Source: Butyrivibrio hungatei DSM 14810
GTDB lineage: Bacteria > Bacillota > Clostridia > Lachnospirales > Lachnospiraceae
Length of the DNA stretch: 64,000 bases
Assembly (NCBI RefSeq): GCF_900143205.1
Contig: NZ_FRDH01000013.1
Location: 39,086 to 103,085 of the forward strand
Direction of reading: 5' to 3'
A program made the translations under genes and the position numbers. Shown in pieces: positions 7,706 through 16,083 of the stretch. Numbering within the stretch: position 1 is the stretch's first letter; every line of letters starts with the position of its first letter. The notes under the pieces were generated by a model. The model saw nothing but the letters and a program-made list of their open reading frames with translations, searched no databases and was not told the DNA's origin.

Positions 7706-9265
7706 TCAGAAATTCATATAAAGGAATGTGCTGACTCCCGCAAAGCTAACGATAGTCCAAGCAAGCAGCACTATTGTTAAAAAAGTTGTCTTAAGGCTTA
7801 TCTTGCACTCTTTTGCGTAAGCGATGGCATTCTTGCCAAAAAAGATCACTACCGCGCTGCCTATGAGGAACATCCACAGACAGATATCCCACGCAAAGCT
7901 AAGCTTCATGATAGGTGTGACCTTTATGATGTACCACAGCTCGTCCAACTGGAAGCTTGCTGCCATACTGATGGCGATTGGCTTCTTGCCGCCTGTGAAC
8001 ATTCTTGTGAAAAGAAGTATCGCATCCGAGAGGGTCTCTGCTCTAAAGAATACCCAGGCTGCAGTTACGTAAATGAAGGTGAGGATGATTTTGATCCCCT
8101 TGATAACTGAGTTTCCCTGTTTTGCTGTTGCTCCTTGTTTTTCTACATTTGCCGTTGTCTTCTGTCCTGGTTTTTTCTGCACAAGTCTTGTGATCACGTA
8201 CAAAATGCCGTGCATGGCGCCCCACACAATAAAGGTCCATCCACTTCCATGCCAAAGGCCACTAAGTAGGAAGATGATCATGAAATTCACATAGGTTCTA
8301 ACTGCACCCTTTCTGTTACCTCCAAGTGGAATGTACACATACTTGGTAAAGAACTTTGTAAGAGTGATATGCCATCTTTTCCAAAAATCTATGATGTTCA
8401 CTGCCTTGTAAGGTGAATCAAAGTTAAGTGTCAGGTCAAAGCCCATCATCATGCAGATTCCTGTTGCCACGTCGCAATAACCACTAAAGTCAAAATACAG
8501 CTGAAATGAATAAAATACCGCCGTAAGGATAGTCTCCAGGCTTCCAAGCATAGCAAGGTTTTCAAAGCCGTAATCAACTGCTTTTCCAATAGTATCTGCA
8601 AGGATCACCTTCTTGAACATACCAAGGGATATGAGAAGCAGCGCTCTAAGAATCGTCTCGTAATCAAATTTAGTTTTTACGGACTTCTTAAGTTCTTTTA
8701 CAAAATCGCCGTAGCCCATTAAAGGTCCCTGAAGAAGCTTAGGGAAGAACATAATGTAGGTCAGATACTCAAGAGGCCTGAATTCATCGATGTCGCCACG
8801 GTAGTAATCCACAAGGTATGAGATCTGATTAAAGGTGTAAAAGCTGATAGCCACAGGGAAAAATGTGCCGCTGAACTTAAAGAACAAAAGAAGGGCAACG
8901 TTAACAAAGATGCCTGCAAAGAGCCAGAGTTTTCCACTGTCTGCTGTTTTTTTGGTATCTTTATCCACAGAATTATCTGCATTTGCGCACTTGCTATTTT
9001 CTGAATCATTTTCGACTTTTGCAGTCTTTACTTTATTTACCCTCATGACGTTGATGGCATTGATGTTCCACAGAATGCTGATTGCAAACACCACTGCATT
9101 CTGGTAGCCGAAAAAAGCATAAAAAACTAACGAACCTGCTACGGTCCAGCCCTGTAGCAGTTTCATTAGTTTCTCATCATCTCTAAAGTTCCTCTTTATG
9201 AGGTAGTATCCAATTATAAATACCGGCAAAAAGGCCAGCATAAAACTGTAAGAATTAAAAAGCAT
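7706..9265 (-). CDS. MBOAT family membrane O-acyltransferase (AlgI/DltB/PatA-like)
   Basis: About 519 residues with ten or so membrane segments. The family signature is clear: RWHITLTKFF, YIPLGGNRKG and SGLWHGSGWTF, with the conserved His at ~337. MBOAT enzymes of this group take an acyl group from a cytoplasmic donor and pass it outward for O-acylation of a surface polymer, with an SGNH partner (here the gene at 6527). I place the start at ATG 9265 (MLFNSYSF, the usual family N-terminus) rather than the GTG at 9280, which would overlap the upstream gene by 13 bases. A Lys/Asp-rich loop of ~30 residues (~94-125) is inserted after the third helix. Confidence 0.9.
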   Translation of the reverse strand: MLFNSYSFMLAFLPVFIIGYYLIKRNFRDDEKLMKLLQGWTVAGSLVFYAFFGYQNAVVFAISILWNINAINVMRVNKVKTAKVENDSENSKCANADNSVDKDTKKTADSGKLWLFAGIFVNVALLLFFKFSGTFFPVAISFYTFNQISYLVDYYRGDIDEFRPLEYLTYIMFFPKLLQGPLMGYGDFVKELKKSVKTKFDYETILRALLLISLGMFKKVILADTIGKAVDYGFENLAMLGSLETILTAVFYSFQLYFDFSGYCDVATGICMMMGFDLTLNFDSPYKAVNIIDFWKRWHITLTKFFTKYVYIPLGGNRKGAVRTYVNFMIIFLLSGLWHGSGWTFIVWGAMHGILYVITRLVQKKPGQKTTANVEKQGATAKQGNSVIKGIKIILTFIYVTAAWVFFRAETLSDAILLFTRMFTGGKKPIAISMAASFQLDELWYIIKVTPIMKLSFAWDICLWMFLIGSAVVIFFGKNAIAYAKECKISLKTTFLTIVLLAWTIVSFAGVSTFLYMNF

Positions 9266-9267
9266 TT

Positions 9268-9981
9268 TTATTTGAGCCACTCACTTCTCTTACTGATAAG
9301 AAGTGCCTTAAAAATATCGATATCATCAACAGTTGTAAGCTTTATGTTCTTTTCAGAGCCTTCGGAAAAGAAGACTTTTTTACCCATTTCGATCATAAGT
9401 GTGCAGGAAGCAACTGATCCTGTAATGCCCTTCTTGAGGGCTTCTCTGTGGAGTTCACAGATCTCACCCAGCTTAAAGCCCTGTGGAGTCTGAGTTCTCT
9501 TAAGTTTGTCTCTAGAATAGGTCTCCTCTGAGCTTGCGCCGTCCTCAGTTGTGAGCATAGCCTCTGCGCAAGGGATTGCAGTGATGGCGTTACCGTACTG
9601 CTTGGTCTTCATGATGCAGTCGGAAATGATCTCCGCTGAAACCATAGGTCTGATGGCGTCGTGGATCAGCACGATATCGTCCTTTTCAAAAAACTTTTCA
9701 AGCTCGTATACTCCGTTTCTGATAGAGCCCTGGCCGTTCTCTCCGCCAGGTACAATGTGCTCAAGCTTAGTAATATTAAACTGTCTTGCATAAGCAGAGA
9801 GCATCTGCTCCCAGCCCTCAACACATACAACAGCGATAGAGTCTATCTCCGGATGATTCTGGAACGCCTCAAGAGTATAGACGATTACTGGTTTTTCATT
9901 TACTGTTAAAAACTGCTTTGGAATATCCTGATGCATTCTTGCACCAGTTCCACCTGCGATAATAAGTGCGATTGTTTTCAT
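9268..9981 (-). CDS. IspD/TarI-family cytidylyltransferase, probably making CDP-ribitol or another CDP-alditol
   Basis: A 237-residue cytidylyltransferase. The nucleotide-binding loop AGGTGARM is at 9-16 with K22 in IPKQF, HDAIRP is at 107-112, and DDIDIFKA closes the protein. IspD makes CDP-methylerythritol and TarI makes CDP-ribitol; the two families are close, and motifs alone do not separate them. Its neighbour on the 5' side is a LicD phosphotransferase and the other is an MBOAT, which favours a polymer-decorating CDP-alditol over isoprenoid synthesis. No TarJ-type reductase is in the window, so the acceptor's source is unknown. Confidence 0.8.
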   Translation of the reverse strand: MKTIALIIAGGTGARMHQDIPKQFLTVNEKPVIVYTLEAFQNHPEIDSIAVVCVEGWEQMLSAYARQFNITKLEHIVPGGENGQGSIRNGVYELEKFFEKDDIVLIHDAIRPMVSAEIISDCIMKTKQYGNAITAIPCAEAMLTTEDGASSEETYSRDKLKRTQTPQGFKLGEICELHREALKKGITGSVASCTLMIEMGKKVFFSEGSEKNIKLTTVDDIDIFKALLISKRSEWLK

Positions 9982-10000
9982 AACTTAATTCCTTATAAAA

Positions 10001-10843
10001 TTACTTGATAATATTTACGTGCATTGGAACTCTCTTGTCCTCTGGTGGAAGCGCCATAAAGTTGCCATATGTCTTTGTAAGCCACTTGTCGTGAAGCTTT
10101 GGAATAGGGAACTCTTTTCCCCTGATAATTCCTGTGTCTGGTCCATCGATCAAATGCTCTGGTCCAAAATCAAGGCCCCAATACCTTGGATCTGGCTGCT
10201 CATTTGATATGAAAAGAGTCTTCTTTTCCCCATGAACTTCCGCAAGTCCTCCAAGAGTCTGAAGTTTAATGTACTGTCTTGCGATTACCTTAAATGGAAT
10301 CACGCGTCCGATTCCAGCAAGAACCTTGGCTACAGTCTTCATAGCGCCGTCAAACTTGCTGTAATCAATATATGGTCTGTGGCCCATGGCAAGGGCGTAG
10401 AGGAATTTCATCCTTGTAAGCTGCCACTTGTGGTGCCCAGCCTCGATATCAAACACGAAAAGGTCCAGTGTTGGGTGAGAGTATCTGTTCTCGTAAAAGT
10501 CCTCTGCACCAAAGCTTGTGCCTTCGTATGTAAGATCCTGATCAGCAATCTTAGTGATAAAATCAAAGAACTGTGGGTACTTCTCAAATCTAAGGAGCTT
10601 AAATCTCTTGTCTGCCTCTGATTCAAAGACCTCAAGGAACTTCTCATAGTCTTTTCTCAAAAACAGGATGTCAACGTCATCATCCCATGGAATAAAGTCC
10701 TGGTGCCTTACAGCCCCAAGGAATGTGCCTCCATGTAAAAAATACTGAATGCCGTGCTTCTTGCAGATTCTATCTACTTCGCAAAGCATAGCAAAATCAG
10801 ATTCATGCACTCTGTCTAAATATTCTTGTACTTCTTTTTCCAT
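10001..10843 (-). CDS. licD: LicD family phosphotransferase
   Basis: A 280-residue soluble protein of the LicD/fukutin nucleotidyltransferase-fold family. The signatures HGGTFLGAVRH (37-47) and IPWDDDVDI (51-59) give the glycine-rich loop and the metal-binding acidic residues. Family members move a phospho-substituent such as phosphocholine, or ribitol phosphate in fukutin/FKRP, from a CDP donor to a glycan. The cytidylyltransferase directly downstream (19 bases between) is the natural donor source. The substrate is an inference from that pairing. A perfect TATAAT lies ~30 bases upstream of the start. Confidence 0.85.
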   Translation of the reverse strand: MEKEVQEYLDRVHESDFAMLCEVDRICKKHGIQYFLHGGTFLGAVRHQDFIPWDDDVDILFLRKDYEKFLEVFESEADKRFKLLRFEKYPQFFDFITKIADQDLTYEGTSFGAEDFYENRYSHPTLDLFVFDIEAGHHKWQLTRMKFLYALAMGHRPYIDYSKFDGAMKTVAKVLAGIGRVIPFKVIARQYIKLQTLGGLAEVHGEKKTLFISNEQPDPRYWGLDFGPEHLIDGPDTGIIRGKEFPIPKLHDKWLTKTYGNFMALPPEDKRVPMHVNIIK

Positions 10844-10873
10844 AAAACTACTTCTTTCGTAAAACTAACAATT

Positions 10874-10879
10874 ATTATA
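10874..10879 (-). promoter_or_regulatory. Possible -10 box for the licD operon
   Basis: TATAAT is present on the minus strand 30 bases upstream of licD. No good TTGACA match lies at 16-18 bp (TTGAGT is at only 13 bp), so if used it may need an activator; the 18-bp repeats just upstream would be candidate sites. Confidence 0.35.
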
Positions 10880-10901
10880 ATCAAATCCATGAACTCAAGA
10901 T

Positions 10902-10968
10902 ATTTCATGTTCCATCAGACATTCATGTCCTGACACATATTCATGTTCAGTCACATATTAATGTTCCG
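10902..10968. repeat. Short 18-bp tandem repeats upstream of licD
   Basis: Units at 10921-10938 and 10939-10956 share ATTCATGT and end CACAT; degenerate copies flank them at 10902-10920 and 10957-10968. They lie between the split membrane gene and licD, next to the possible -10 box. Confidence 0.7.
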
Positions 10969-10982
10969 TTTCTTGGACTTTA

Positions 10983-11774
10983 TTATCCATTAAATGCTTC
11001 AACCTGCGGATCTTCGTAGATTGTGTAGCCATCAATATTGGCTCTTATTGTCAGCCCTTCGTCAGTTAGGCTTCCTTTTATCGTTCTATTGTCTGGCATC
11101 ACGATATATGTGCACTTGGTCTGCCTTGTGGCTTCTACCAATTCCTTAGCGTCGATAACTTCAGGCTTTTCCATAGCCTCATAAACTGCATTGTAGTAAT
11201 CCCACTGAGTTACCACCATCTCGCGGCCAAAAGGCATCAAGATATCAGTATTGTACTGCCTTACAAAGTGCACGAGTTCAGATGGGAATGCAGCGCGTAC
11301 TCTAGGCTCCCCCTCTGCTGGTGCGATCTCATCCACAATGTCGATAACGTTCTGTGGAATGTGATAGGCATTTTCCGCCCTTTGCATATACTGATTCGTA
11401 TAGACAAAAGAGCCTGTGACAACGATGATCAGCAGGATCACCGGAAGAAGGCATCTCCTTACAGTATCTCTTTTCACACGAGAAAGAGCTCTTGTAGCCG
11501 CGTAGCCAATGGTCACATAGGTTGGTATCAGCCACATAATGCGGTAGTAAGTATCCTTACCATCTTCAAAAGCCGCCACATAGACAATCTTGGTGATCGG
11601 TAACAGGAACCCCGCAAGGATCATCAGCGGCAATATTCCAAACAATATTTTCTTTTTCAGGTCTTTTTCTGAGGCGATGAGGTATATGGATGATATGATC
11701 AGAAGCGCCAGTATCGCGCCATTTCCACCATATAACTTAAGATCGACCCAGCATTCCATAAATATTCCGTACAT
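10983..11774 (-). CDS. C-terminal part of a split polytopic membrane protein (DUF6077-like)
   Basis: A 263-residue protein with about four membrane segments in the first 130 residues and a soluble C-terminus (TKCTYIVMPDNRTIKG, GYTIYEDPQ) of the kind that ends many bacterial GT-C-like proteins. It is in the same frame as the gene ending at 11934, with 159 bases and several stops between them. Together the two would make a ~700-residue protein of the usual length for such families. It has its own site: GGAG nine bases before the ATG at 11774. So it is either the re-initiated half of a broken gene or a genuine second subunit. The DUF6077 name is from general resemblance only. Confidence 0.55.
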   Translation of the reverse strand: MYGIFMECWVDLKLYGGNGAILALLIISSIYLIASEKDLKKKILFGILPLMILAGFLLPITKIVYVAAFEDGKDTYYRIMWLIPTYVTIGYAATRALSRVKRDTVRRCLLPVILLIIVVTGSFVYTNQYMQRAENAYHIPQNVIDIVDEIAPAEGEPRVRAAFPSELVHFVRQYNTDILMPFGREMVVTQWDYYNAVYEAMEKPEVIDAKELVEATRQTKCTYIVMPDNRTIKGSLTDEGLTIRANIDGYTIYEDPQVEAFNG

Positions 11775-11829
11775 ATAAATGCTCCGTAATCTATGTGATT
11801 TTTGCTGTGTTTTGTATAGTTAGTTGTTC

Positions 11830-11936
11830 TATTTCAGGTTAACTCTCTTTTAACTGGTCAGTTTTCTTTTGCCAAGTTAAGTGTCCAATGACTGGTCAGT
11901 TCTTTTTTGCCAAGTTAACTGTCCAACGACTGGTCA
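11830..11936. repeat. 38-bp tandem repeat between the two halves of the membrane protein
   Basis: Read on the minus strand from 11936, two 38-bp units begin TGACCAGTC and end in GCAAAA-x-x-AAC, differing at four or five positions; a third unit is partial. The first three bases of the first unit are the stop codon of the upstream half, so the repeat begins exactly where the first reading frame ends. Confidence 0.8.
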
Positions 11937-13250
11937 CCGGCTCCAGATTGACAAATACAGCGCCAGATAAACAAAATTAGGTATCACGCAGATAAATGCA
12001 CCAATCAGGACTTTCCAGTCTTTTTTGATGAAAAGAAGTATCAGCGTAAGAAGTCCAATAAGTCCTGTTGCAAATATTACACCCATTGCTGTGCACATTC
12101 CAGCTAGCATGTTTACAAATATCAGCATTATCCAGCCGAAGGAAGATGTAGATATTTTCTGCCTGATTCCAGCCTTGGCTACTACCTTCTCTGTAGTATG
12201 TTCTACACCAGCACTGTCTGTCTTTTCTTCCTTCTTTTCATCTGTCTTGTCTTCCTTCTTTTCTTCTTTCGTTTCTTCTGTCTTGTCTTCCTTCTTTTCC
12301 ATCATTTCCAGGAAGATCCAGAAGATAAGAGGAAATACCAGGTTGCATACTATAGCCTTACCCTGCCATGTTCTCATAAGGAAGAACGTAGCTGGTGTGT
12401 GGATCGACACGTTTCCAAACATCAAAAGGAAACTTACGATTATCATGAATACAGGCACAAACTCCTGCTTCTTTCTAAATAAGCTCTTACCAATCTCCAC
12501 ATAAACAAGATAAACAAGTGGTATCACTATCAGCGGTATAACCGTATGTGACACGATCGTTGCATGAACGCCTGAAACCTTGGCAATGAACGCAATCCAC
12601 ATTGTAATAACCGCCAGCGCATGCCTAATATCAAGAGATGTAGATATTCCTGTGTATGGCAGGATAGTGTTCATAACATCTGCCTGCTGTGCAAGAAGTG
12701 ACTCAACAACGTAGTAAGCGTCATCCCCATCAAAACTTGCCATTAGCACTGCCATCACCATCTGGAATGCAAGGAGAGCAAAGAAAATTCCCCAGTAAAT
12801 GCAGGTTTCTATCTTGTGCTTCTTGGCAACGTCTGGATCTGCAATTTCAAGTTCATCACTGCTTACGCTACTTCTAGATGCTACATTCATTCCATTGTTC
12901 TTTGTATCATTTATTCTCTCATCTTTTTTCTGTATGTAGAAAAGCTTGCTCAGATCCTTATCCTTGAATATCGCTAATACTGTCTTGATAATTCCCGGAA
13001 TCATCAGCGCCCACGCCAAGATTACATAATACTTCACGCAGTAACTGAACGCATTGTACATGATCTTTGTCATGCAAGGTATGGCAATAATTTCGAAGCC
13101 TGCAACGTAGATAAGGAAGCCCAGAACGAACGTTATGCCCAGTCTTCTCTTTTCTTTAGGAAGTATGAAGTTAAATGTAATTCCTACCATAAGTGGTGCT
13201 ATAAGTAACCAAAATATCAAGCTCACCACTCCAAATATGCTCTGCAACAA
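11934..13250 (-). CDS. N-terminal part of a split polytopic membrane protein (DUF6077-like)
   Basis: A 438-residue protein with about eleven membrane segments. It contains FDGDDAYYVVESLLAQQ, an acidic first-loop motif like that of GT-C enzymes. Two charged inserts stand out: ~110-145 and a Lys/Glu/Asp repeat at ~315-352 (KKEDKT, EEKTD) encoded by short DNA repeats at 12225-12305. The protein ends abruptly just after a helix (LSIWSR) at a TGA that is the first codon of the 38-bp repeat, and its continuation seems to be the gene at 10983. The start is a TTG at 13250 with GGAGGAG upstream, which agrees with the hydrophobic N-terminus. Confidence 0.6.
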   Translation of the reverse strand: MLQSIFGVVSLIFWLLIAPLMVGITFNFILPKEKRRLGITFVLGFLIYVAGFEIIAIPCMTKIMYNAFSYCVKYYVILAWALMIPGIIKTVLAIFKDKDLSKLFYIQKKDERINDTKNNGMNVASRSSVSSDELEIADPDVAKKHKIETCIYWGIFFALLAFQMVMAVLMASFDGDDAYYVVESLLAQQADVMNTILPYTGISTSLDIRHALAVITMWIAFIAKVSGVHATIVSHTVIPLIVIPLVYLVYVEIGKSLFRKKQEFVPVFMIIVSFLLMFGNVSIHTPATFFLMRTWQGKAIVCNLVFPLIFWIFLEMMEKKEDKTEETKEEKKEDKTDEKKEEKTDSAGVEHTTEKVVAKAGIRQKISTSSFGWIMLIFVNMLAGMCTAMGVIFATGLIGLLTLILLFIKKDWKVLIGAFICVIPNFVYLALYLSIWSR

Positions 13251-13301
13251 GTGTTACTCCTCCATCTCCACGACTAATATATATAACTTGCTGGAATCGT
13301 T

Positions 13302-13709
13302 TTACCTGCAAATTTTATTTTTTCCCGGTTGCAGGTAACTCTCCGCCAGCCTTAGCACATATTTGCTAGAAAACCTTTACCTGCAAGTTTTATTTCTTCC
13401 CGAATGCAGGTAACTCCCCGCATGCCTTAGCATAAATTTGCTCAAAATCCTTACCTGCAAGTCTTATTTTTTCCCGGATGCAGGTAACTCTCCGCAACTC
13501 TATACCTAAATTTGCTCAAAATCCTTACCTGCAAATCTTACTTTTTCCCGGATGCAGGTAACTCTCCGCTAGTCTATACCTAAATTTGCTCAAAATCCTT
13601 ACCTGCAAGTCTTATTTTTTCCCGGATGCAGGTAACTCTCCGCAACTCTATACCTAAATTTGCTCAAAATCCTTACCTGCAAATTTATTTTTTACCCGGT
13701 TGCAGGTAA
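13302..13709. repeat. Six-copy array of a 74-bp unit, each copy an inverted repeat
   Basis: Copies begin at 13302, 13377, 13451, 13525, 13599 and 13673 (the last is only the hairpin). Each starts TTACCTGCA and, after a T/C-rich loop of ~18 bases, has the inverse TGCAGGTAA; in copies 1 and 6 the arms extend to 10 bp. The ~37-bp linker (CTCCGC to CTCAAAATCC) is also conserved. Copies 3 and 5 are identical over 74 bases while copy 4 differs at several sites, which suggests recent duplication of a two-unit block. The array lies in the 723-base gap between udk and the split membrane gene, which holds no credible gene. Confidence 0.95.
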
Positions 13710-13711
13710 AA

Positions 13712-13774
13712 TGAGCCACAACCTCCGTCCCTAGGGCTCAAAAAATGGACCACTAACCCCGTCCCCCAGGTCCA
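13712..13774. repeat. Pair of 29-bp REP-like hairpins
   Basis: Hairpins at 13712-13740 and 13746-13774 are both 6-bp arm, 17-base middle, 6-bp arm. The arms are TGAGCC/GGCTCA and TGGACC/GGTCCA, so stem positions changed in pairs, while the middle stays alike (AC-x-AACC-x-CGTCCC). The minus-strand core GGGACGG resembles REP elements mobilised by IS200-like RAYT transposases in Firmicutes. No RAYT gene is in the window. Confidence 0.75.
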
Positions 13775-13806
13775 CTTCCTGCTTTCACAATAGTTCATGT
13801 AGCCTA

Positions 13807-13963
13807 TAGTTTGCAATGGGGGTGTGGGTTTACAAATCAATTCACGGTCTTTAAATTCGTCGGTACTTAGGTGATGTTCTTTATCACCTTAGTACCGCTA
13901 CGAATTTAACGAAGCGGAAGCGTCCGTGAAGTGGTTTGTAAACCACAACCCCATTGCAAACTA
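13807..13963 (+). ncRNA. Long hairpin element, copy A of a structured repeat family
   Basis: A near-perfect outer inverted repeat (from TAGTTTGCAATGGGG to CCCCATTGCAAACTA, ~40 bp arms) encloses a core stem AAATTCG/CGAATTT (13853-13907) and an apical stem GGTACT-AGGTGAT with loop GTTCTTT. The loops and bulges (CGTC, GCTACG, AAGCGTCC) match copy B at 31041-31156, while the paired bases differ in a compensatory way. It ends ten bases after the stop of udk. Whether it acts as RNA or as a DNA hairpin cannot be told here; the ncRNA label is tentative. Confidence 0.5.
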
Positions 13964-13973
13964 GCGTGCTTCC

Positions 13974-14591
13974 TCAATCCATCATGTGCTTCAAGTGTTC
14001 CTCGAGGATTGTGATACCCGTGATGTTCTCGCCGCCGCGAGGGATGATGATGTCAGCATACTTCTTGCTTGGCTCTACGAACTGCTCGTGCATTGGCTTA
14101 ACAGTCTCAATGTACTGAGTAAGGATTGAATCAATGCTTCTTGCACGCTCCACCATGTCGCGTCTGATACGGCGAAGTAATCTCTCGTCAGCGTCAGTCT
14201 CAACAAATACCTTGATATCCATCAGATCTCTAAGCTCTTTATTTTCAAGGATCATGAATCCCTCAATAATGATGAGCTTCTTGGGCACGATGTGCACTGT
14301 AGCATCAGATCTGTTGTGAATAGTGTAGTCATAAACCGGCATATCAATTGCTTCGTTGTTCTTGAGCTTCTTGATATCCTCGATCATAAGGGCAGTATCG
14401 AATGCCTCTGGATGATCGTAGTTAAGTCTTGATCTGTCTTCGTAAGAAAGATCATTGTGTGCCTTGTAATATGAATCATGGCTGATGACAACAATATCAT
14501 CTCCAAATTTCTCTTTGATCATGCGAACGATCGTAGTCTTACCAGATGCTGTTCCTCCCGCAATTCCTACTATTGTTACCTTATCGTTCAT
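13974..14591 (-). CDS. udk: Uridine kinase
   Basis: A 205-residue P-loop kinase: GGTASGKTT at 12-20, SHDSYYK after strand 2, NYDHPEAFD, and the lid region RRIRRDMVERAR. It phosphorylates uridine/cytidine to UMP/CMP in the salvage pathway, and here may feed UDP- or CDP-sugar supply for the surrounding polymer genes. I choose ATG 14591 because GGAGGT stands five bases before it; the longer frame to 14651 has no such site. The ribosome binding site lies within the last codons of the SGNH gene, and the two genes overlap by 11 bases. It is the last gene of the operon that begins at 20129. Confidence 0.93.
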   Translation of the reverse strand: MNDKVTIVGIAGGTASGKTTIVRMIKEKFGDDIVVISHDSYYKAHNDLSYEDRSRLNYDHPEAFDTALMIEDIKKLKNNEAIDMPVYDYTIHNRSDATVHIVPKKLIIIEGFMILENKELRDLMDIKVFVETDADERLLRRIRRDMVERARSIDSILTQYIETVKPMHEQFVEPSKKYADIIIPRGGENITGITILEEHLKHMMD

Positions 14592-16068
14592 AATTACCTC
14601 CATATGATCTGTAATAATCGTGAGAAAGGATCTCACCTGTCTCACTGTCAAATATTATAAGCTGAATATCTTCAGCAGCATGTCCATCATCGTACAAGTA
14701 GTTTGTATCTTCATCGTCGACAGGACTTAAGATTCTATAGTACTTCTCTACAAATCTATAGTAGAGATTGCCCATAGATGTTGGAACGCTCTCCAGGATC
14801 TCGCCTCCTTTAGCGTCGTAGACCTTGCCTGAAGCACCGTCTTTGATAACGATATAAGCACTGTTATCAGTTGAAACTTTGCCTGTCTCAGCCACATCAT
14901 CAATGATATGCATCATGGCTACATCGTGATATACACCAGAATCCTCGTTTACATAGAGGATAAAGCTGTATCCATCAAGCTTTAAAAGATTGAGCTTAAC
15001 ATAGAGATTGTCCTCATCAAGAACCATGTCATCAAGCTCAGCCTGAAACTTCTCGGCATTATCTTCCCAATGTGAATATTCAGGATCTCCTCTGTGGTCA
15101 ATAAGGTCTCCTGTATTAGAAAGCCACTCTCCCATATAATCTGTAACCTTTGTAGCTCCGGTTACATTCAAGTGTCCGTGGTCATTCAGATCAGAATAAA
15201 GATCTACCACATCAAGTTCCAGCATATTCAAAAATGGAACATCGTACTCAGCTGCGATCTCGCCTGCCTTAACAGCTGCTGCCTTGTCACCGGTCTCAGC
15301 TGCAAATGGATAATAGGTCACTACTACGCCGATTCCCTTATCCTGGCACAGCTCGATGATCTTCCTTAAGTACTCACATCCAACTGTATCCTCTGTCAAA
15401 TAGTCTCCCTCTGTAGCCTCAGGATGCATAGGAGGATCGATCTCAACCTTATATCTCATCTCTCCGCCAAAGAGCTGATTTCTGTCAGCAGTTCCAGTAA
15501 GAGTCTTGAAATCATTGGCTGTTAAGTTCTGCCATCTATTGTGATAAACAATAAAGTCGTAGAGGAACTCATTCTTTGTCTTTTCATCAGAAATAAGATC
15601 ATCAATAGCCTTAACCTTAAGGTCATTGTATGGCCAAACATCCATATTTAAGTGAAGCTGCTCGACAGAGGTGTTGATGTCATCATCCTCGTACTCTTCT
15701 CTGTCATCAAGATACTTGACATTCTTCTCGATCATGTAGGTATCAACTACAACCCACTCAGGAGTCATATACTCAAGACTCTCCCTAAGCTCCCAATAGG
15801 TTGCCTGAAGAAGTGAACCGTGTCCGCCCATGTTGTAGGATGTGTATCCATAATCGTCATAAAGAACTACCGGATTGATGGCATTTATTACATGAGATGA
15901 ACCGATGAAAAGAACATCAATATGTCCTTTCTTAGATTCACTCAAAAAATCTGCATACTTATAATCAGAGTCCTTGCGCCTGAGTACCACTGTTGACGCA
16001 AAGATGCATCCGCCAAGTATCAAAAGAAATATTACAATTTTAATAGTGTTAAAAATAGTCTTTTTCAT
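14581..16068 (-). CDS. DltD/AlgJ-like membrane-anchored SGNH protein
   Basis: A 495-residue protein with one N-terminal membrane segment (~7-28) and a large outside domain. Block I is LFIGSSHVINAI (GSSH at 56-59), and a late block reads DHGHLNVTGA (~297-306), giving the Ser and Asp/His of an SGNH site. It lies 15 bases downstream of an MBOAT gene, which is the standard arrangement for polymer O-acylation. The C-terminal ~170 residues (after ~325) form an extra domain of unknown type with many Asp and Tyr. Confidence 0.75.
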   Translation of the reverse strand: MKKTIFNTIKIVIFLLILGGCIFASTVVLRRKDSDYKYADFLSESKKGHIDVLFIGSSHVINAINPVVLYDDYGYTSYNMGGHGSLLQATYWELRESLEYMTPEWVVVDTYMIEKNVKYLDDREEYEDDDINTSVEQLHLNMDVWPYNDLKVKAIDDLISDEKTKNEFLYDFIVYHNRWQNLTANDFKTLTGTADRNQLFGGEMRYKVEIDPPMHPEATEGDYLTEDTVGCEYLRKIIELCQDKGIGVVVTYYPFAAETGDKAAAVKAGEIAAEYDVPFLNMLELDVVDLYSDLNDHGHLNVTGATKVTDYMGEWLSNTGDLIDHRGDPEYSHWEDNAEKFQAELDDMVLDEDNLYVKLNLLKLDGYSFILYVNEDSGVYHDVAMMHIIDDVAETGKVSTDNSAYIVIKDGASGKVYDAKGGEILESVPTSMGNLYYRFVEKYYRILSPVDDEDTNYLYDDGHAAEDIQLIIFDSETGEILSHDYYRSYGGNYER

Positions 16069-16083
16069 TAAGTTTTCCCATCA

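Noticed and set aside
12198..12482. Phe/Leu/Cys-rich plus-strand frames
   Set aside because: They mirror the Lys/Glu/Asp repeat of the minus-strand membrane protein.
13302..13709. CRISPR-like array
   Set aside because: Both the hairpin part and the linker are conserved among copies, so there are no unique spacers, and no cas gene is present.
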